The notes under the pieces were generated by a model. It did not search any database. It worked only from the letters and a program-made list of their open reading frames with translations, and was not told the DNA's origin. DNA of 64,000 nucleotides. Source: Armatimonadota bacterium (GTDB lineage Bacteria; Armatimonadota; Fimbriimonadia; Fimbriimonadales; Fimbriimonadaceae). Both the position numbers and the translations under genes were made by a program. Of this stretch, positions 16,547-25,647 are shown in pieces (position 1 is the stretch's first letter; each line of letters begins with the position of its first letter). The stretch is from positions 62,001 to 126,000 of the forward strand of contig JAFDWS010000004.1 of assembly GCA_018268375.1 (NCBI GenBank), written 5' to 3'.

Positions 16547-17977
16547 CTATTCGTCGGTGCCCTTGGCGCGGAGGGCACGGAAGTACTCGCTCTTTGATTG
16601 CTCGTCCAAGAGCACGAACTGCGTGAAGGCCGGCTTGAAGCCAAGCAACACGGTGCCCGTAGGCCCGTTTCTGTGCTTACCAATGATCAGTTCTGCGGGC
16701 TCAGGCACGTCCGGGTTGAAACTTGAATCGCTGGGCGCTTCACGGCGCTCATAGTACAACTTTCGAAATATAAACATCACCATATCGGCTTCTGCTTCGA
16801 TCGAACCCGACTCCCGGATGTCGCTCAAGAGAGGGCGCTTGTCTGGTCTGCTTTCTACTCCTCGATTGAGCTGCGACAAAGCGATCACCGGCACGTCGAG
16901 GTCTTTTGCCAAGGCTTTCAATGCGCGGGCAATGTCCGAGATCTCTTGGGTCCGGTTCTCGGTCCGCCTGCTCCCACGCATCAACTGCAAATAGTCGACG
17001 ATGACAAGGGCGAGGCCACCATTGGCCTTGAGCCGCCGGCACTTACCTCGCATTTCGATCGGTGAAACGTCGGACGAGTCGTCAATGAAGATCGGGAGCT
17101 CGTAGAGCCGCTCGCAAGCGTCGGTCAGTTTCTGATAGACCGTTGGGCTCAGGTTCGCTTTCTTCAGCGTGCCCATCGGCACTTCAGCCAGGGTGGAGAT
17201 CATGCGACGGACGAGCTGTTGCCCGCTCATTTCCAAGTTGAAGACCGCAACGTTGCCCTTCCCTTGGCGCGCCACATTGACCGCCATGTTCATGACGAGC
17301 GAGGTCTTGCCCATGGCCGGGCGGGCGGCAATGATGACAAAGTCGCCGCCGTAGAAACCGGTGGTCAGCGTGTCGAGGTCAGTGAAGCCGCTGGGTACGC
17401 CAAGGATGGGCTCGCCGGTCTCGAGCAGGTGGTCAACGTCCTTGAAGAAGTCCTTCGCCAAGCTCCGAACCGGGGAGAAGTATTTCCCAAGCCTCTTGCG
17501 ACCGACCTCGAAGACCATGTCCTCGGCCTCGTCGACCTTCTCGTCAGGTTCCCGGTCGGGATCGTGCACGAGTCCGATGATCTCCCGTCCCGCCTCCTCA
17601 AGCCTCCGGAGCGTGGCCAGATCCTGGACGATTTGGGCGTAATACGCTGCGTTGTGGGCGCTGGGCACGGCGTCAGCGATCTGGATGAGGTACTCCATGC
17701 CCCCGACCTCTTCCAGCTTCTGCCTGACCTTGAGTTCGTGTTCGAGGGTCAGCCAGTCGATCGCCTTGCTTTGCAACATGAGCTGGCGGATCGCTTTGAA
17801 GATCTCGCGGTGGGAGGGACGGTAGAAGTCCTCCTCGCTCAGGATCGCCTGGACTTCCTCCGCGCCGCGCTCGCTCAGGATCATCGTGCCGAGCGCACAC
17901 ATTTCCGCTTCAACGCTGTGCGGAGGCACGCGGTCGTCGAGAGACTTTTGCGGAGGTGTGAAGCGGGATACGGCCAT
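16547..17977 (-). CDS. dnaB: Replicative DNA helicase DnaB
   Basis: 476 aa. The N-terminal helical domain begins RVPPHSVEAEMCALGTMIL (about residues 16-34), the standard DnaB start where it helps hold the hexamer and bind primase. The RecA-like C-terminal domain has Walker A RPAMGKTS (219-226), Walker B LVIVDYLQLM and the motif LSQLNRGVE, all typical of DnaB. It unwinds DNA ahead of the replication fork. No intein interrupts it. It is transcribed alone, leftward, from the 181-bp gap 17978-18158; the DNA upstream of the ATG holds CATTCT 8 nt away, so this gene could also have a very short leader. Confidence 0.96.
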   Translation of the reverse strand: MAVSRFTPPQKSLDDRVPPHSVEAEMCALGTMILSERGAEEVQAILSEEDFYRPSHREIFKAIRQLMLQSKAIDWLTLEHELKVRQKLEEVGGMEYLIQIADAVPSAHNAAYYAQIVQDLATLRRLEEAGREIIGLVHDPDREPDEKVDEAEDMVFEVGRKRLGKYFSPVRSLAKDFFKDVDHLLETGEPILGVPSGFTDLDTLTTGFYGGDFVIIAARPAMGKTSLVMNMAVNVARQGKGNVAVFNLEMSGQQLVRRMISTLAEVPMGTLKKANLSPTVYQKLTDACERLYELPIFIDDSSDVSPIEMRGKCRRLKANGGLALVIVDYLQLMRGSRRTENRTQEISDIARALKALAKDLDVPVIALSQLNRGVESRPDKRPLLSDIRESGSIEAEADMVMFIFRKLYYERREAPSDSSFNPDVPEPAELIIGKHRNGPTGTVLLGFKPAFTQFVLLDEQSKSEYFRALRAKGTDE

Positions 17978-18158
17978 CGAGGATCAGAATGATGTCAGGA
18001 GCATGGGGACTTAGCATAGTAGGGACGTGTCCGCCTACCCATTTGCCGCCGCCGGTCGATTGGGGACAGATTTCAGCAACCTAGCCCGGTGTCCTGCTCA
18101 CAGGTTTCCCCCACGCAAAGGGGATTCCATTATAGTAGACATTCGTTGCAGTTGCAGT

Positions 18159-18755
18159 TCAACTGGCCTTTTGGCGGAAAGTTTCGAGTCTTTCCACAAG
18201 TGATGCACGGACCTCTTCCCATTCGGGTGCGATCACGCTGAAAAAGGCGGTGTTGCGAAGGTGGCCGTCGGCAAGCACCATGTGCGACCTCTGGATCCCC
18301 TCGGCCTTGGCCCCCATTTTGAGCATGGCTGCCTTGCTGGCCGCATTGCGATCGTCGCACTTCAACTGCACCCGGACGGTCTTCAGAGTCTCGAAGCAAT
18401 GCTCAAGCATGAGCAGTTTGGAGCTGGGATTCACGTAGGTGCCCCTTGCATTAGGCTGGTACCAGGTGTAACCGATCTCAAGTTTGTGGTGGGCCTCGAA
18501 CACGTCAAAGAATGTGCTCGACCCGACGACCGTGCCACTTCGCTGGTCGCGGACGACCATCGTCAGGAATGGCTCCTTCGTACGCGTCAAAATCCAGTCG
18601 CGCATGCCGTCAGCGTCCCAAGTCTCCGGCATGGTCACGAAGTACTTCAATGTCTCAGGAGAGCTGCAGGCCAGCAGATCCGCCCAGTGCTCGTCCCCCG
18701 CCGGCTCTAGACGCACGAGATCGTTTTCAAGGGTGACGGGTTGCAACCAAGGCAT
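18159..18755 (-). CDS. GNAT-family N-acetyltransferase (RimJ/RimL type)
   Basis: 198 aa. The order of elements is that of RimJ/RimL-like acetyltransferases: VRLEPAGDEHWADLL near the N-terminus, a VVGSSTFFDV strand, the ELGYTW-like EIGYTWYQPNARGT segment, and the C-terminal VQLKCDDRNAASKAAMLKMG helix with N-x-A-S. Such enzymes move an acetyl group from acetyl-CoA to the N-terminus of a protein or to a small molecule. I start at MPWLQPV (18755), because TATCCT ends 7 nt upstream; the longer frame runs into the divergent gene. The target is unknown. Confidence 0.82.
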   Translation of the reverse strand: MPWLQPVTLENDLVRLEPAGDEHWADLLACSSPETLKYFVTMPETWDADGMRDWILTRTKEPFLTMVVRDQRSGTVVGSSTFFDVFEAHHKLEIGYTWYQPNARGTYVNPSSKLLMLEHCFETLKTVRVQLKCDDRNAASKAAMLKMGAKAEGIQRSHMVLADGHLRNTAFFSVIAPEWEEVRASLVERLETFRQKAS

Positions 18756-18762
18756 GAAAGAG

Positions 18763-18768
18763 AGGATA
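18763..18768 (-). promoter_or_regulatory. -10-like TATCCT, leaderless promoter for the GNAT gene
   Basis: On the minus strand TATCCT is followed by CTCTTTC (7 nt) and the ATG at 18755. No ribosome binding site. It is divergent from the CATAAT box 38 nt away. Confidence 0.5.
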
Positions 18769-18805
18769 GGGGATGTCGCCCGAACTGTGATGGGCCTACC
18801 TCCGC

Positions 18806-18811
18806 CATAAT
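18806..18811 (+). promoter_or_regulatory. -10-like CATAAT upstream of the flavoprotein gene
   Basis: GCCATAAT ends 11 nt before the ATG at 18823. The expected start of transcription leaves a leader of only a few bases (within TTCCCCGCCTC), with no ribosome binding site. Confidence 0.55.
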
Positions 18812-18822
18812 TTCCCCGCCTC

Positions 18823-20079
18823 ATGGATGTGGTCGTGATTGGTGGCGGCGCGGCGGGAATCATCGCTGCGTGGCGTGCAGCTTCGCTCGGCGCGAAGACC
18901 ATCCTGATCGAGAAGACTGAAAGGCTGGGTACCAAGATCCTCATTTCAGGTGGCGGCAAGTGCAACATCACCCACGACGGCCCCCTCGAAGACGTGCTGC
19001 GCGCTTTCCGGCCAGAAGAGGCCCGCTTCATCCGACCGGCCTGTTACCGTTTCCCCAACACCGAGATCGTCAAGATGCTCACCGAGCGCGGACTGAACGT
19101 CTACACCCGTGAAGACGGCCGCATCTTTCCGGTGGACCAGACGGCAAAGGACGTTGTTGCCATCCTTGCCTCCTACCTTCGGGAAACGCAGGTCGATGTG
19201 CGGCTCAAGTGCGCTGTGCTCGGGCTAGTCCTGGAAGGTGGGAAGATCGCAGGAGTCGCCACCGAGCAGGGGATGATCCCAACACGCCATCTCGTTCTTG
19301 CAACGGGCGGCAGCAGCTACCCCAAATCGGGCACCACAGGGGACGGATGGGGCTGGGCGAGGGCGAGCGGCCACCGTATCGCCAAAGTGAGGGCAGCCCT
19401 CGCTCCGATCGACTTGTCGGGTTCTTGGGTGACCCGGCATCCAGGCGTCGCCCTACGGAGCGTGACGCTCAAGGCGCGACTTGGGGGCAGGGAGACCGAT
19501 CGCTGGAACGGCGACCTGCTCATGACCCATCACGGTGTGTCGGGCCCCTGTGCGCTCGGGGTAAGCCGTAAGGTGGCCGAAGGAATGGAATCGGGATTGG
19601 TCACCCTTGAGGTCGATCTTGCTTCCGGTCAGAGCTTTGAAGATTTATCAAGTTTCCTGGGGGCTCAGATTGCCGGAAACCCACGGAAGCAGGCGTCCGC
19701 CTTGCTCGAAGGCTACATTCCAGAGAGTCTCCGCCCTGAAGTGTCGAGGATCGCCGCCCTCCCGGAGGGTCCTGCTCAACACCTGTCGGCCAAGGCTTTG
19801 AACCGTATCGTCGAGACCTTGAAGGGCCTCCCGCTCGGGCAAGTCACGGGCGTGCCGCTGGCCAAAGGTGAGGTGGTGGCTGGAGGCGTTTCCCTTGCTG
19901 AGGTCGACCCCCAAACGATGCGGTCAAAGGGTTGCCCGGGCCTGTACTTGGCCGGGGAGATTCTGGACGTCGCCGGGCCAGTCGGAGGATACAACCTTCA
20001 GGCTGCCTTCGCCACCGGATTTGTCGCCGGCGAGACCGCAGCCAGGGACTTCGAAACCTTTTCAAATAAACCATCGTAA
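18823..20079 (+). CDS. BaiN/HI0933-family FAD-dependent oxidoreductase
   Basis: 418 aa. The N-terminal dinucleotide motif VVIGGGAAGIIAAWRAA (4-20) and the following LIEKTERLGTKILISGGGKC and N (36-56) are diagnostic of the HI0933/YhiN/BaiN flavoprotein family. A second GXG segment (LVLATGGSSYPKSGTTGDG) and the C-terminal GLYLAGEILDVAGPVGGYNL close the FAD site. Members are often called NAD(P)/FAD-dependent or putative bile-acid dehydrogenases, but their real substrates are mostly unknown. It is followed 9 nt later by the GIN-domain gene, whose -10-like box overlaps this gene's TAA. Confidence 0.9.
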   Translation: MDVVVIGGGAAGIIAAWRAASLGAKTILIEKTERLGTKILISGGGKCNITHDGPLEDVLRAFRPEEARFIRPACYRFPNTEIVKMLTERGLNVYTREDGRIFPVDQTAKDVVAILASYLRETQVDVRLKCAVLGLVLEGGKIAGVATEQGMIPTRHLVLATGGSSYPKSGTTGDGWGWARASGHRIAKVRAALAPIDLSGSWVTRHPGVALRSVTLKARLGGRETDRWNGDLLMTHHGVSGPCALGVSRKVAEGMESGLVTLEVDLASGQSFEDLSSFLGAQIAGNPRKQASALLEGYIPESLRPEVSRIAALPEGPAQHLSAKALNRIVETLKGLPLGQVTGVPLAKGEVVAGGVSLAEVDPQTMRSKGCPGLYLAGEILDVAGPVGGYNLQAAFATGFVAGETAARDFETFSNKPS

Positions 20080-20082
20080 ACT
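20077..20082 (+). promoter_or_regulatory. -10-like TAAACT overlapping a stop codon
   Basis: TAAACT includes the TAA stop of the flavoprotein gene (20077-20079) and ends 6 nt before the ATG at 20089 (GGTGAC between). It would give the GIN-domain gene its own leaderless transcript in addition to readthrough. GGTG could instead serve as a weak ribosome binding site. Confidence 0.45.
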
Positions 20083-20088
20083 GGTGAC

Positions 20089-20814
20089 ATGAAGCCACAG
20101 CGCTTGCTTGCCATTCTCTTCATGGTAGCCGTCCTGGTCGGCATGGTCTCGCTCATTTTTGCGATGATCGGCGGCGCGTTCTACGGCGTGCGCTCGGCGG
20201 TCAAGGAGCTCGGGAGCATGGACATTGATTTCAGTGACGGCAAGGGCCTACCAGTCGCAATGGGCAGCAATCCGCTCAAGAGCCAGATTCACGGCATCAG
20301 CGTCGCCGGCCCGATCGACGTCGTTTGGGTTCGCGACTCGAAGACCAGCTTTGAGGTGAGTGGGCCAGCCGATCTGGTCGCGAAGACAAAGTACGAGGTC
20401 GAGGGCGACAGCCTGAACCTCAAGGTCACGAGCAAGCACAGCCACGGAACGGTCAAAGTCACGGTGCACAGTGCGGATCCCAGTTCTCTCAGCATCGCGG
20501 GATCCGGGACGATCACGGCAAGTGGGCTCAAAGCCACCTCGTTGTCCACCAGCATTGCTGGATCGGGCGACCTGACCGTCTCCGGCAAGGCTAAGTCGGT
20601 CGAAGCCAGCGTCGCTGGTTCGGGCGATCTCCACGCGTATGACTTGGAAGCCGACAGTGTCGAGATCAACATCGCGGGATCGGGCAGCGCCGACATCCGG
20701 CCCCTTACGAAACTGAACGTTTCGATCGTGGGCTCTGGCGATGTGCACTACAAGGGCAATCCGTCAATCGAGAAATCGGTCATCGGTAGCGGGGACTTGG
20801 TCCGAGAGGACTGA
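20089..20814 (+). CDS. GIN-domain (DUF2807-like) envelope protein
   Basis: 241 aa. One N-terminal transmembrane segment (LLAILFMVAVLVGMVSLIFAMIGGAFYGV) is followed by a repetitive beta-helix: the tag G-S-G recurs six times at about 20-residue spacing (IAGSGTI, IAGSGDL, VAGSGDL, IAGSGSA, IVGSGDV, VIGSGDL). This is the GIN-domain pattern seen in DUF2807 proteins, often located next to membrane or signalling genes in Bacteroidetes. It should sit on the outside of the cytoplasmic membrane. No function is established. It lies between the flavoprotein and the ABC-F gene, all rightward. Confidence 0.8.
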   Translation: MKPQRLLAILFMVAVLVGMVSLIFAMIGGAFYGVRSAVKELGSMDIDFSDGKGLPVAMGSNPLKSQIHGISVAGPIDVVWVRDSKTSFEVSGPADLVAKTKYEVEGDSLNLKVTSKHSHGTVKVTVHSADPSSLSIAGSGTITASGLKATSLSTSIAGSGDLTVSGKAKSVEASVAGSGDLHAYDLEADSVEINIAGSGSADIRPLTKLNVSIVGSGDVHYKGNPSIEKSVIGSGDLVRED

Positions 20815-20825
20815 CCGCTAGCCTG

Positions 20826-20831
20826 TACACT
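20826..20831 (+). promoter_or_regulatory. -10-like TACACT, leaderless promoter for the ABC-F gene
   Basis: CCTGTACACT, the same ten bases as before the 971 gene, ends 8 nt before the GTG at 20840 (TCCACCCC between). No ribosome binding site. Confidence 0.55.
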
Positions 20832-20839
20832 TCCACCCC

Positions 20840-22768
20840 GTGCTACTTGGTGTGCACGGGGTTTCAAAATCCTTTGGCGTCGACATCATCCTGGAGGACG
20901 TGTCCTTCCGGATCGATGCCCGCCAAAAGGTCGCGCTTGTCGGTCGTAACGGCACTGGCAAGACCACCCTCCTGCGCATCATCACCGGCGAGTATGAGCC
21001 AGACACCGGATCTGTGCAGTTGGCGCGAGGGGCACGGATTGGCTACCTGAGGCAAGAAGACGCGATCTCCGGAGACCGGACGGTCCTCCAAGAGGCGCAG
21101 GCCAGCCAAAGCAACGAACTCGAATTGAAGGCGCGACTCGAAGAGCTCGAGAAGTGGATCGAGCAGGGTGCTACACAGGAGGACCTTGAGGAGTACGCGC
21201 TCGTCCACGAGCACTTCCTTGAAGCCGAGGGTTATTCGCTCGAACATGACGCCCGGACCGTCCTCGCCCGCATGGGGTTCACCGAGGACGAGTTCGAAAA
21301 GCCGACCAGCGTCCTCAGCGGAGGCGAGAAGACCCGACTTGCGATCGCGCGGTTGCTCCTGGAGGAACCGGATTTGCTGATCCTCGACGAACCCACAAAC
21401 CACCTCGACCTCGAAGCGACCGAGTGGCTCGAAGGCTGGATCAACGCCTATCACGGCGCCGTCTTGCTCGTCAGCCACGACCGTGTCTTCCTGGAAAACA
21501 CAGCGACTTCTTTCCTCGACCTGCGCGAGCGCACGGTCAAAGCGTACAGCGGCCGTTTCGACCAGTACATGAAGGTCAAGGCTGAGGACGACGCTCGACG
21601 GGCGTCACTTGCGGCAAAGCAAGAGGCCGAGATCGCCAAGCTCGACGAGTACGTCCGCCGGTTCATGAACAGCCAGCGCACCGCCCAAGCCCGGGGCCGC
21701 CAAAAGCAAATGTTCAAGCTGATAGAGGACAAGGTCGACCGCCGAGAAAACGAGAAGGGTATGGCGGCTGGATTTGGAAAGGCCGTCAGGTCGGGAGACC
21801 AAGTCATCGAGTGCAAGTGGCTCTCTGTCGGTTACGGACAGCCCCTCTTCCCTCCCCTTGACTGGACGGTCCGCTGGGGTGAGCGGTGGGGGGTCATAGG
21901 GGAAAACGGCGCTGGCAAGTCCACTCTGCTGAAAACTATCCTCGGCGAGGTTCCCGCCCTAGGTGGCGATTACAAAATCGGTTCAAACGTCGTTTGCGGC
22001 CTATTCCGCCAGGATGTGACCGACCTTGACCCTGAGGCGACGCCGCTCAGCGTCATGACCTACGACGAGGGAATGGACACGGGGCCCGCCCGCGACTTGT
22101 TGGGTCGGTTCTTGTTCTCCGGCGACGATGTGCTGAGGCCGATCAAAACCCTCAGCGGTGGCGAAAAGAACAAGTTGGAACTGGCGCGCTTGACGCAGGC
22201 ATCGCCCAACCTGCTCGTGCTCGACGAGCCCACCAACCACTTGGACATGGACAGCCGAGAGGCGCTCGCCCAGGTTTTGAGAGAGTACAAGGGCACGCTC
22301 GTCCTGATCAGCCACGATCGCTGGCTTCTGGGCCAAGTCACGGAGAACTTGCTCGACGTCCGCCGTAGCGGCGCCGTCATCTTCCCAGGCGGCTATACCG
22401 ACTACCGCAACCGCGCGGCGGCCAAGCCGCCCCAACCTGCTAAACAGCTACCCGCCTCGGCCCCAGAACCCACCGGAATTTCCCAGCGCGAACTCAGCAA
22501 GGAGATTCAACGCCTTGAGAAGCTCGTTGCGCAGCTTGAGGAGGAGGTAGCCACGGCCGAGCGCGAACAACGCGACATCGAAAGGCAACTCGCCAACCTG
22601 CCGCCGACAGCCGATGTGCTTGAGCTCACGCGCAGCCACTCCCGAGTTGTCGAAGAGGTGGCTGCCAGCATGTCCGCTTGGGAAGCCCAAACCCTTAAGC
22701 TGGAAGAGCTGAAAACGAAGCAAGGTCCCGCCGGGCATGAGCCCGGCGTGACCTTCAGGGCCAAGTAA
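20840..22768 (+). CDS. ABC-F family ATPase (Uup/ABCF3 type)
   Basis: 642 aa, GTG start. It has two ATP-binding cassettes and no membrane part: Walker A GRNGTGKTT (35-43) with signature LSGGEKTRL, and a second set GENGAGKST with LSGGEKNKL. Each cassette has LDEPTNHLD and a switch His (SHDR). A linker helix pair with ARGRQKQMFKL sits between them, and a C-terminal coiled coil (about 545-625, QRLEKLVAQLEEEVATAERE and on) resembles that of Uup. ABC-F proteins act on the ribosome E site to relieve stalled translation or protect from antibiotics; which subfamily role applies here is open. Convergent with the BNR-repeat gene. Confidence 0.9.
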   Translation: MLLGVHGVSKSFGVDIILEDVSFRIDARQKVALVGRNGTGKTTLLRIITGEYEPDTGSVQLARGARIGYLRQEDAISGDRTVLQEAQASQSNELELKARLEELEKWIEQGATQEDLEEYALVHEHFLEAEGYSLEHDARTVLARMGFTEDEFEKPTSVLSGGEKTRLAIARLLLEEPDLLILDEPTNHLDLEATEWLEGWINAYHGAVLLVSHDRVFLENTATSFLDLRERTVKAYSGRFDQYMKVKAEDDARRASLAAKQEAEIAKLDEYVRRFMNSQRTAQARGRQKQMFKLIEDKVDRRENEKGMAAGFGKAVRSGDQVIECKWLSVGYGQPLFPPLDWTVRWGERWGVIGENGAGKSTLLKTILGEVPALGGDYKIGSNVVCGLFRQDVTDLDPEATPLSVMTYDEGMDTGPARDLLGRFLFSGDDVLRPIKTLSGGEKNKLELARLTQASPNLLVLDEPTNHLDMDSREALAQVLREYKGTLVLISHDRWLLGQVTENLLDVRRSGAVIFPGGYTDYRNRAAAKPPQPAKQLPASAPEPTGISQRELSKEIQRLEKLVAQLEEEVATAEREQRDIERQLANLPPTADVLELTRSHSRVVEEVAASMSAWEAQTLKLEELKTKQGPAGHEPGVTFRAK

Positions 22769-22783
22769 GGCCCTACGAACTCG

Positions 22784-25537
22784 CTAGTCGTTGAACGTCC
22801 AGCGCACTTGGTCGAACTTGCCGCTCCAGCTTGCGCTTCCCACCAAGCCGTTTACCCTTACCTCGACCCGGATCTTCATTTCGCGGGTCGCTGGATTGAT
22901 GTATTTCGAAGCGTTCGAGTTGATCGGTATGTCGATCACTTGGTCGGCGAGTGTCGCACCGCGCGTATCCATGAGTTCCCAGGCGTTCGTGTCGTAGTTG
23001 AAAACGTTGACTTTGCTCTGGAGGCCCACCGTGCTGACGCTTAGCTCCAGCCGGATCGACATTTGCTGGGCGACCGTGTTCGGGGCCGTCGTCTTGAAGT
23101 CCACCTGCACAGGTGACTCGCTGGGATTGAGCGTGACGCCGTTCTTCACCACCAAATACTGGTCGTCGCTGTTGACGGTGTCGGCCACCGTTCCCGAGAC
23201 GAGCACGCCCCGTAAGATGGAGAAGCTTGTCGCTGACAGGGTCACCGGGGTGGGCGTCACATTGCCTTGCCAGGTTCCCCGGCCATACGTATAGGCCATG
23301 AGCTGCGTGTCGTTTCTCCAGCCCAGCTGGTCAATGGGCACCGTTCCCGGCCCCTGGCTGGACGCTGACCACGTCGCCCCATTGTCCCATGTCGTGAAGA
23401 TGCCAAGATCCGTCCCCGCCAGGAGGTGGCCCGCATTAAGTGGATCGACGGCCAAGGAACTCACGGGTGCGCTGATGAGCTGTCGGGCGCCGGATCCCAC
23501 GACGAGGTGGAAGGAGGCGCCACCGTCTGTCGTCTCCCAGACGTTGTCGGGAGCAAAGCCCATGTAGGTCACGTAGACGTGGTCCGCATTATTACGGTCG
23601 ATGACGATGCAAGCGATCCAGCGCTGGGGCAGTGGCCCGTTCAGATCGACACGCGTCCAACTCGGGCTCGTGCCCAGGCCGTCGATCGTCTTGAAGAGCT
23701 GCCCGTTGTTGTGGCCGACCCAAATCACGTTCGAATCTGTCTTTGCAATCGCGAAGGTGCTGATATTGAGTGGGTTCTCGGGGTCAAAGTGATCCAGCTT
23801 CAGTCCCTTGTCAATGCCTCCCGCGCTGTCGGTCGTAGGCGGTTTGATGACCGTCCAGGTCGGCGGGTTGCCGGTTCGGACGTTCGTGCTTCGCCATAGC
23901 CGCTTGGCTCCTGCAAGCATCGTATTGGACTGATTAGGGTCGAGGGCGATCCAGGGCACGAAGTTGCAGTTCGTGTTGCCACCACGGTCGGAAATGCCGC
24001 CGGTTATGTCGGTCGGGAAGTTTGCCCCGCTGTCCGTGCTCCGGAACAGGTTCAAGTAGTAGTAACCCGCGTAGAACACGGCGGGAAAGTTCGGGTCGTT
24101 GGCGCAATAGACGCCATCGCCTCCGATCACGCCGGTCCAGTTCAGGGAGCCGGAATAGACCTGGGTGAAGTTGTCTTGCGCCCCGGCCACGACACGGCCC
24201 GTCGAATCGCTGACCGCACCACCATAGAACTGTGTGATCCCGAGCTGGTTGTTCAACGCGGAGACGGTGTTCGTATAGACGTTGGCAGCGGTATAGATTC
24301 CGCCGTCGCCACCGAACCAGACCCGGCGTCGAGTGGTTCCGTCAAACAGAGGCTCTTCGACGATGGCGTGATGGTCGGAATGGACGTTGCCGAACGCGCT
24401 CGATAGGCTGGCGCCTTGATTCGTGCTGCGGGCGCAGTTGACGCCGCCAATCACGACGTTGTTGTCGTTCGTCGGATCGACCCACAAGGCACAGTTGTAG
24501 GCGTCGTAATTGCCGGTGCCACTCCCCGTCGTCTTCACCGTCCAAGTCTGCCCGTTGTTCGTCGACTTCCAGACCTTGACCGCGTTGGCGTTACAAACGG
24601 CCGCGTAGACGTTGCCGGACACGCTCTTCGACCAAGACAGTTCGCACCGGAGCGTGGCCGTGATGCCCGCGGAGTCTGTCCACGTCTGGCCACCATCACT
24701 CGAGTAGCAAATGCCGGGTGCGGTGTCAAACCCGGCAACGACTTTCAGCGGATCCGTGGGATGAAAGTCGACGTCCATCATGCGCCCACTGCGCACCTTG
24801 GTCCATGTCAGGCCCGCGTCGGTCGATCGGAACAGTCCGGTGTTGGTCGCTGCGATCACGACGGGATTCGGCTCGGGGCTGAGGGCAAGTCGGGCGACGC
24901 AATTGAAGTCAGCGTTCGCGGTCGAGGGCAGCTGCGTCCAAGTCGTTCCCCCGTCCGTCGACTTCAGAATGCCGGCCCCAATGATGGCTGCCTTGTTGTT
25001 TTCGCCAAAACCCGTGTTGAAATAGCTCTCGCCCGTTCCGGCGTACAGCACGTTCGGATCGTTCTTATCGATCACGAGCGCTCCCACGCAAAGTGACGGC
25101 AAGTTGTCGTTCATCGGCATCCAGCTCGCCCCGCCGTCGGTCGTCTTCCAAATGCCGCCGCCGACCGAGCCGATGAAGATCGTGTTCGCGATCGTCGGGT
25201 GCGGCACAACGGCCCGCACACGCCCACCCACGTTGTTCGGCCCAAGGAAAGTCCACTGCGGGGCAGCGATCTCATTGCCCTGGACCTTGAGCAGGTCGGC
25301 CTTTTGCCTGGCCGCGAGGATCATGCCGTCGGCAGGCATGTGTCCGTCGGCATTCAGTCTTTGCATATACCGGTGGCGCAAGGCGACGACCCCGATCGGC
25401 TCAGCCTCCTCGGCTTCACCTGCGCCGGTCGAGATCAATGATCCCTTGGCACCCGAGAATGGCCCCGCATGACTGCCAAAGTGCCATGCAGAAGCGATGA
25501 CGACGACGAGAGCCGAGGAAAACAGCCCAAATTTCAT
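22784..25537 (-). CDS. Large secreted BNR/Asp-box beta-propeller protein with shared module
   Basis: 917 aa. Signal peptide at the N-terminus (MKFGLFSSALVVVIASAWHF). The body carries many Asp-box motifs S-x-D-x-G-x-T-W (STDGGTTWTQL, STDAGLTWTKV, SSDGGQTWTDS, STNNGQTWTV, TTWDNGATW), the mark of sialidase-like and VPS10/sortilin-like propellers. With ten or more blades it probably forms a double propeller. I see no sialidase arginine triad, so binding rather than catalysis is more likely. The last 150 residues are the module shared with three proteins at 9.8-14.2 kb. It stands alone, convergent with the ABC-F gene. Confidence 0.8.
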   Translation of the reverse strand: MKFGLFSSALVVVIASAWHFGSHAGPFSGAKGSLISTGAGEAEEAEPIGVVALRHRYMQRLNADGHMPADGMILAARQKADLLKVQGNEIAAPQWTFLGPNNVGGRVRAVVPHPTIANTIFIGSVGGGIWKTTDGGASWMPMNDNLPSLCVGALVIDKNDPNVLYAGTGESYFNTGFGENNKAAIIGAGILKSTDGGTTWTQLPSTANADFNCVARLALSPEPNPVVIAATNTGLFRSTDAGLTWTKVRSGRMMDVDFHPTDPLKVVAGFDTAPGICYSSDGGQTWTDSAGITATLRCELSWSKSVSGNVYAAVCNANAVKVWKSTNNGQTWTVKTTGSGTGNYDAYNCALWVDPTNDNNVVIGGVNCARSTNQGASLSSAFGNVHSDHHAIVEEPLFDGTTRRRVWFGGDGGIYTAANVYTNTVSALNNQLGITQFYGGAVSDSTGRVVAGAQDNFTQVYSGSLNWTGVIGGDGVYCANDPNFPAVFYAGYYYLNLFRSTDSGANFPTDITGGISDRGGNTNCNFVPWIALDPNQSNTMLAGAKRLWRSTNVRTGNPPTWTVIKPPTTDSAGGIDKGLKLDHFDPENPLNISTFAIAKTDSNVIWVGHNNGQLFKTIDGLGTSPSWTRVDLNGPLPQRWIACIVIDRNNADHVYVTYMGFAPDNVWETTDGGASFHLVVGSGARQLISAPVSSLAVDPLNAGHLLAGTDLGIFTTWDNGATWSASSQGPGTVPIDQLGWRNDTQLMAYTYGRGTWQGNVTPTPVTLSATSFSILRGVLVSGTVADTVNSDDQYLVVKNGVTLNPSESPVQVDFKTTAPNTVAQQMSIRLELSVSTVGLQSKVNVFNYDTNAWELMDTRGATLADQVIDIPINSNASKYINPATREMKIRVEVRVNGLVGSASWSGKFDQVRWTFND
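22787..23245 (-). repeat. Shared C-terminal module, copy 4 (in BNR-repeat protein)
   Basis: About 150 codons: SFSILRGVLVSGTVADTVNS then DDQYLVVKNG, VQVDF, VNVFNYDTNAWELMD, a M-K-I-R-V strand, and a final SGKFDQVRWTF. The closest match is the stand-alone copy at 9792-10310. Confidence 0.7.
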
Positions 25538-25647
25538 GAATCCGCCTTCGACCGGTCTGCGCCGGCCTTTCTCTAGTTTGCAGGAGAACCGGGGTGATTC
25601 GAGTGATGAAATTACCGGGAATCAGCCATAGGTAGACTCAGGCGAAC

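Noticed and set aside
18140..18160. Tandem TTGCAG repeats after the GNAT gene as a CRISPR or repeat locus
   Set aside because: Only two short copies with no spacers.
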